The notes beneath the pieces were generated by a model. That model was not told the DNA's origin. It made no database searches and saw only the letters and a program-made list of their open reading frames with translations. DNA of 18,268 nucleotides from an uncultured Blautia sp. (GTDB taxonomy: Bacteria; Bacillota; Clostridia; Lachnospirales; Lachnospiraceae): NCBI GenBank assembly GCA_946538475.1, contig CAMNGN010000019.1, forward strand, positions 1-18,268, given 5' to 3'. The position numbers and the translations under genes are program-made. Of the stretch, positions 15,088 through 18,268 are shown in pieces; position 1 is the first letter of the stretch, and every line of letters starts with the position of its first letter.

Positions 15088-16134
15088 TTAATCCCAGGGA
15101 TGCAGCACCACTTTTATGGCCTCGCCGGACCTGGTAAGCTGAATACCTTCGTTGATCTGATCGAGCGGCAGAATATGTGTGATGAATTTGTCGCTCGGGA
15201 AATTCTTTGCTATTGCAAGCTGGAAAGCGCGCTTGGACTGATCATAGGAAGCACCAAAGTGTCCCTTGATCCAGATGTTGTTGTAATGGATCAGATTGCA
15301 GTCAAGCTCGGTCATGGAACCTTTCGGAACACCGCCGAAGAACACGACCAGGCCGCCTTTTCTCACCATGTGTATACTCTGCGTCTGGGTCGCATTGACC
15401 GGAGTAGCGGAAATGACCTTGTCGGCACCCTTTCCGCCGGTAAGTCTTTTTACTGCTTCGATCGGATCTTCCACAGAACTGTCGATGATCTCGTCCACGC
15501 CAAACTGCTTAGCCATCTCCAGACGTTTGCGGTTGATGTCGATCATGATGATGCGCTGTGCGCCGCGGATCTTGGAGATCTGTGCCATGAAATCACCGAT
15601 GGGGCCTGCGCCGATAATGACCAGCGTGTCGGGGTAACCGACGGAGACATTTTCGAGGCATGCAAATACAGATGTCAGAGGCTCTGCAAGACTGGCTGCT
15701 TCGTAGGTCACATCGTCCGGAATTTCGTAGATGCCGCCGTAGTGGATCTTTTCGCCGCCGACAGCGATATACTGGGCAAAACCGCCGGTGCCTGCCAGCT
15801 TGGCTACATGCTCGTTGGCACAGTTTTCGCTGTGTCCGGTGATGCATTCGTCACACTCCATGCAGTAGGTGCCGGGGAAAAGGAAGAGACGCTGTCCGAC
15901 ATGATATTTGGTCTGTTCGGGGCCGACCTCGTCGACACATCCTACGATCTCGTGTCCGTAAATAAACGGATATTTTCCTTTTCTTGAATCGGAGGTCAGA
16001 TTGCGGATGTCCGAGCCGCAAAGTCCGACTGCCATGATCTTCAGGATCAGTCCGTCTTTGGGGCAGGCAGGTTTTTCTGTCATCTCAACACGAATGTCAT
16101 TGGGGCCGTACATAAGGGCTGCTTTCATCTTCAT
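15088..16134 (-). CDS. Zinc-dependent alcohol/polyol dehydrogenase (MDR family)
   Basis: Medium-chain dehydrogenase of 348 aa, resembling sorbitol and threonine dehydrogenases. Catalytic zinc ligands are C39 (VGLCGSD), H61-E62 (YGHEIVG) and probably E151 (LAEPL). The structural zinc site is complete: C91, C94, C97 and C105. The Rossmann fold has GAGPIG at 175-180, and D199 at the end of the second strand favours NAD over NADP. Substrate is not fixed by motif; the divergent sugar kinase suggests a polyol oxidised to a ketose that the kinase then phosphorylates. GGAGG lies 10 nt before the first ATG; a second ATG two codons on is less well placed. It converges with the ThyX-like gene across repeat copy C. 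Confidence 0.92.
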   Translation of the reverse strand: MKMKAALMYGPNDIRVEMTEKPACPKDGLILKIMAVGLCGSDIRNLTSDSRKGKYPFIYGHEIVGCVDEVGPEQTKYHVGQRLFLFPGTYCMECDECITGHSENCANEHVAKLAGTGGFAQYIAVGGEKIHYGGIYEIPDDVTYEAASLAEPLTSVFACLENVSVGYPDTLVIIGAGPIGDFMAQISKIRGAQRIIMIDINRKRLEMAKQFGVDEIIDSSVEDPIEAVKRLTGGKGADKVISATPVNATQTQSIHMVRKGGLVVFFGGVPKGSMTELDCNLIHYNNIWIKGHFGASYDQSKRAFQLAIAKNFPSDKFITHILPLDQINEGIQLTRSGEAIKVVLHPWD

Positions 16135-16212
16135 TTCTGGTTTTCCTCCATTTATTTAATTTAGTATAAGGCTTCCGGCGGGACCGGATGGATCACTTTC
16201 TATCTGATGCAT

Positions 16213-16241
16213 ATTCTACAGAAATCAGCCAAAATGTTCAA
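16213..16241 (-). promoter_or_regulatory. Predicted promoter of the dehydrogenase gene
   Basis: On the minus strand TTGAAC (16236-16241) and TAGAAT (16213-16218) are 17 nt apart, matching 4 and 5 of 6 consensus bases. The start would be near 16206, giving a leader of about 70 nt. The -35 lies inside the palindrome at 16234-16245, a natural place for a repressor. Confidence 0.5.
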
Positions 16242-16245
16242 ACAT
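16234..16245. promoter_or_regulatory. Palindromic TGTTC operator candidate 1
   Basis: ATGTTCAAACAT is a 5-bp inverted repeat around CA. It covers the predicted dehydrogenase -35 box. Related sequences occur at 16288-16298 and 16327-16339. Confidence 0.45.
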
Positions 16246-16256
16246 CACATTTCCTC

Positions 16257-16272
16257 TTACAAGCGGAAATAG
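16257..16272. promoter_or_regulatory. Candidate cre (CcpA) site
   Basis: TTACAAGCGGAAATAG matches the catabolite-response consensus WTGNAARCGNWWWCAW at 11 of 14 informative positions. It sits between the two divergent promoters, where CcpA could act on both. It is a loose match, so this is suggestive only. Confidence 0.35.
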
Positions 16273-16277
16273 TCATT

Positions 16278-16306
16278 TTGAGTTTCCTTGTTCAGAGCGG
16301 TATGAT
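16278..16306 (+). promoter_or_regulatory. Predicted promoter of the FGGY kinase gene
   Basis: TTGAGT (16278-16283) and TATGAT (16301-16306) are 17 nt apart, matching 4 and 5 of 6 consensus bases. A TGTTC half-site (TTGTTCAGAGC, 16288-16298) lies in the spacer. The leader would be about 115 nt. Confidence 0.5.
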
Positions 16307-16326
16307 AGTTACAGATTTAAAGGTAA

Positions 16327-16339
16327 TTGTTCGGAACAT
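16327..16339. promoter_or_regulatory. Palindromic TGTTC operator candidate 2
   Basis: TTGTTCGGAACAT contains TGTTC and GAACA around a single G. It lies just downstream of the predicted kinase transcription start, where a bound repressor would block transcription. Confidence 0.45.
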
Positions 16340-16350
16340 TTACCGTAGAA

Positions 16351-16366
16351 GTACCCATCCGGGTAC
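16351..16366. promoter_or_regulatory. GTACCC/GGGTAC inverted repeat in the kinase leader
   Basis: GTACCC and GGGTAC are separated by ATCC. It could be a small RNA hairpin in the leader or a second type of protein-binding site. No T tract follows, so it is not a terminator. Confidence 0.35.
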
Positions 16367-16428
16367 ACGATTAATTTAACCGGTAGACACAAAGAGAAGC
16401 CTACAGGCTCTGTACGGAGGAACAAAAG

Positions 16429-17994
16429 ATGAGCAATTATGCAGAAAACTACCTGATCGGAATGGACCTGGGAACTACAAACATAAAAGCGATCCTGATG
16501 GACGAGAGCGGAAATGTGCTTGCAAGAGCATCAAGAGAGAATCACCTGATCTTTCCCGGAAAGAGCATGGTGGAGCAGAGCCCGGCTGAGTGGTGGGGCA
16601 ATGCTTCCGAAATTTTCCGCGAGATAACCGGCGCGGTCGATCCGGAGGTCATCAGAAGAGTACGGGGAATAAGTGTCAGTTCACAGACTGTTTCCATGCT
16701 CCCTGTAGATAAAGAAGGAAATCCGCTCAGGAATGCCATGATCTGGATGGATGCCCGTTCTGCAAAAGAGATGCATTATATTTCGCTGATGCTCGGCCAC
16801 GATCATTTTGTCAACATCATCGGTGGTCAGCCGGACGTTGCTTTCCTTCCCAATAAGATCCTGTGGTATAAGATGCAGGAGACCGAACTCTTCCTGAAAA
16901 CATACAAGATCCTGCAGGCGAGTTCTTACATCAATTACAAGCTGACGGGAGTCATGTCGTCGGATATGGACCAGGCTGTCCGTACGCAGTGTCTTGATAT
17001 TCATACCATGAAATGGTCGAAAGAGATCGGGGATGTCATTGGTGTCAATCTTGACAAAATTCTCCCTGACCTCTATCAGGTTACGGACATCATCGGATCT
17101 GTCACTAAGGAAGCGGCAGCCGAGACCGGCCTGATGGCAGGTATTCCTGTCGTTGCAGGTGCGAGCGATGCTCTGACATCGGTTTACGCCACCGGTCTTA
17201 CACGTCTTGGAGAAGCATGCGAGTCATCGGGAACCACATCCCTTGTGTTTGTGGGAGCTTCTGCGCCGAGCGCCTGCGATGTGCCGGTAGTCACAAAGCC
17301 GTATTCGATGCCCGGTGTGCCCTATGTGTTTGATGCACCGATCAGTACTTCGGGTGCTTCGCTCAAATGGTACCTGGATACTTTGGGACAGCCCGAGAGA
17401 GAAAAAGCTACGGCGCTCGGAAAGAACGTCTACGACTATATCAATGAAGTAGCCCACGATGTGCCGGCCGGATGTAAGGGAACCATGTTCTTCCCCTATC
17501 TGCTTGGCGAGCGTGCTCCGCTGTGGAACTCCCACGCGAGAGGAATGTTCATCGGTATGTCGATGGATACCACTCGCGAGGATATGCTCAGGTCAGTGTT
17601 TGAGGGAACCGCATATGCGATCCGCCACGTGCTTGAGACCGTCAAGGCTTCGGGCGGAGAGGCGGACTGTCTGAGAATAACCGGCGGCGGAAGCAAGTCG
17701 CGCACCTGGTCGATGATCAAGGCTTCCGTTCTCAAAAAACCGGTGATGGTCATGGACGAAAAATCCGGCGATGTACCGTTCGGCGATGCGCTGATCGCAG
17801 GACAGGCTATCGGACTCTATACCGATATGTCAAAGACGATCGAGAAGCTGATCAGTGTGAAAGAAGTGATCCAGCCGAACGAGGCATGGGCGGCTGTGTA
17901 CGATAAATTGTACCCGTATTATATCAGCATGTATCAGGATCTGGATAAGGATCTGCTGAGGTATAGGAATACGTGGATTGAGCTTAGTAAGTAA
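16429..17994 (+). CDS. FGGY-family carbohydrate kinase, xylulokinase-like
   Basis: ATP-dependent sugar kinase of 521 aa, usual FGGY length. The N-terminal domain starts with the phosphate loop GMDLGTTNIKA (D13) and has WMDAR in the substrate region. The catalytic base is D247 in GASDAL. ESSGTTS, ERAPLW, SVFEGTAYAIRHVLE and the C-terminal ITGGGSKSRTW follow the xylulokinase subgroup. Substrates in this family include xylulose, ribulose, gluconate and erythritol, and sequence alone does not choose; the divergent polyol dehydrogenase favours a ketose. GGAGG lies 10 nt before the ATG. The gene ends at a clear terminator. No transporter or regulator of the pathway is in the window. Confidence 0.92.
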   Translation: MSNYAENYLIGMDLGTTNIKAILMDESGNVLARASRENHLIFPGKSMVEQSPAEWWGNASEIFREITGAVDPEVIRRVRGISVSSQTVSMLPVDKEGNPLRNAMIWMDARSAKEMHYISLMLGHDHFVNIIGGQPDVAFLPNKILWYKMQETELFLKTYKILQASSYINYKLTGVMSSDMDQAVRTQCLDIHTMKWSKEIGDVIGVNLDKILPDLYQVTDIIGSVTKEAAAETGLMAGIPVVAGASDALTSVYATGLTRLGEACESSGTTSLVFVGASAPSACDVPVVTKPYSMPGVPYVFDAPISTSGASLKWYLDTLGQPEREKATALGKNVYDYINEVAHDVPAGCKGTMFFPYLLGERAPLWNSHARGMFIGMSMDTTREDMLRSVFEGTAYAIRHVLETVKASGGEADCLRITGGGSKSRTWSMIKASVLKKPVMVMDEKSGDVPFGDALIAGQAIGLYTDMSKTIEKLISVKEVIQPNEAWAAVYDKLYPYYISMYQDLDKDLLRYRNTWIELSK

Positions 17995-18001
17995 GTTGGA
18001 G

Positions 18002-18029
18002 GGGAGTCAATGGAGATGCATTGACTCCC
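18002..18029 (+). terminator. Rho-independent terminator after the FGGY kinase
   Basis: GGGAGTCAATG (18002-18012) pairs perfectly with CATTGACTCCC (18019-18029) around a 6-nt loop. A T-rich tail (TTCTTGCCTTT) follows, and the hairpin starts 8 nt after the kinase stop. Confidence 0.85.
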
Positions 18030-18058
18030 TTCTTGCCTTTCCGCCCTTTTTCTAGTAA

Positions 18059-18064
18059 TATAAT
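18059..18064 (+). promoter_or_regulatory. -10 box for the AAA/NadR-like gene
   Basis: A perfect TATAAT sits about 40 nt before the ATG at 18105, just after the kinase terminator. The best -35, TTGCCT at 18033-18038, is 20 nt away, so the promoter is only partly supported. A second AT-rich candidate, TATATT, is at 18074-18079. Confidence 0.45.
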
Positions 18065-18104
18065 ATTGTTTAGTATATTTTCTTCGCTCGAAAGGAGACC
18101 GCCC

Positions 18105-18268
18105 ATGCAGCAAATCACCAAGATCGTCATCACAGGAGGCCCGTGTGCGGGTAAGTCCACAGCCATGAGCTGGATTCGAAATGCTTTCAGGCAGAGGGGA
18201 TATGCTGTTCTCTTTGTTCCGGAGACCGCTACCGAGCTGATCACCGGCGGTGTAGCGCCATGGACATG
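18105..18268 (+). CDS. P-loop AAA ATPase, NadR/Ttd14-like (3' end outside window)
   Basis: Only the first 54 codons are present. The start MQQITKIVITGGPCAGKSTA contains a Walker A motif, GGPCAGKS (residues 11-18), followed by RNAFRQRGYAVLFVPETATE and LITGGVAPW. This pattern fits the AAA_28 family (NadR-like nucleoside kinase fold), which I recall as predicted ATPases in Lachnospiraceae, in some cases linked to a CYTH domain. The start is firm: AAGGAG lies 7 nt before the ATG. Substrate and full domain content cannot be judged from this fragment. Confidence 0.8.
   Translation, partial: MQQITKIVITGGPCAGKSTAMSWIRNAFRQRGYAVLFVPETATELITGGVAPWT

Noticed and set aside
14908..15987. Plus-strand 359-codon frame across repeat copy C and the dehydrogenase
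   Set aside because: It runs through the hairpin repeat and antisense to a complete zinc dehydrogenase, with no plausible domain.
16174..16188. TCCGG/CCGGA inverted repeat in the dehydrogenase leader
   Set aside because: A 5-bp stem in a GC-rich stretch is expected by chance and has no associated motif.
1..18268. CRISPR array, prophage, insertion sequence transposase, tRNA or rRNA
   Set aside because: No regularly spaced repeats, phage structural genes, transposase domains or tRNA-like cloverleafs were seen; the repeats present are isolated palindromes.

Overview
The window is bacterial chromosome from a Gram-positive Clostridia-type organism, most likely Lachnospiraceae. This rests on several signs: strong AGGAGG-type ribosome binding sites, sigma-A-like promoters, a phosphofructokinase whose active-site loop reads TIDLD as I recall for that family, a DnaE1-like polymerase alpha, and a small conserved protein coupled to dusB. 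The assignment is by recognition, not by database search. There is no prophage, CRISPR array, tRNA or rRNA. Most genes are housekeeping or sugar metabolism, nearly all on the plus strand. No stretch longer than 300 bases lacks a gene.

Layout. 1-2997: a GH2 beta-galactosidase (lacZ) whose 5' end lies outside the window. 3035-3523 (minus): an XRE-type helix-turn-helix protein, convergent with lacZ. 3787-8333: dnaE, then pfkA, which has its own promoter in the dnaE tail. 8414-9202: a SpoU/TrmH-family RNA methyltransferase. 9373-10793: a short NfeD protein overlapping an SPFH/stomatin (QmcA-like) membrane protein. 10931-11929: argF. 11944-14974: a tight plus-strand run of a small conserved protein, dusB, a YghZ-type aldo/keto reductase and a protein resembling ThyX but lacking its signature. 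15088-16134 (minus) and 16429-17994 (plus): a zinc alcohol/polyol dehydrogenase and an FGGY sugar kinase, divergent across a 294-bp region rich in regulatory-looking palindromes. 18105 to the end: the start of a P-loop AAA/NadR-like ATPase.

The least ordinary signal is a dispersed palindromic repeat with a 20-nt terminal motif (GTGAAACAGGGGGACGGTTC), present three times. Copy A (2998-3038) is a minimal hairpin between lacZ and the XRE gene. Copy B (3680-3721) is a degenerate copy just upstream of the dnaE promoter, so A and B bracket the XRE gene. Copy C (14971-15083) is a near-perfect 45-bp stem between the ThyX-like gene and the dehydrogenase. Copies A and C sit between convergent genes, and their terminal GTGA/GTAA provides the stop codon of a neighbour. 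They look like REP/MITE-type elements that may also work as bidirectional terminators.

Functionally, the dehydrogenase and kinase make a plausible polyol-to-phosphoketose route under shared control: TGTTC palindromes overlap both predicted promoters and a cre-like site lies between them. lacZ and pfkA are also sugar catabolism genes but show no linkage to that module. The remaining genes cover replication, RNA modification, arginine synthesis and membrane organisation.
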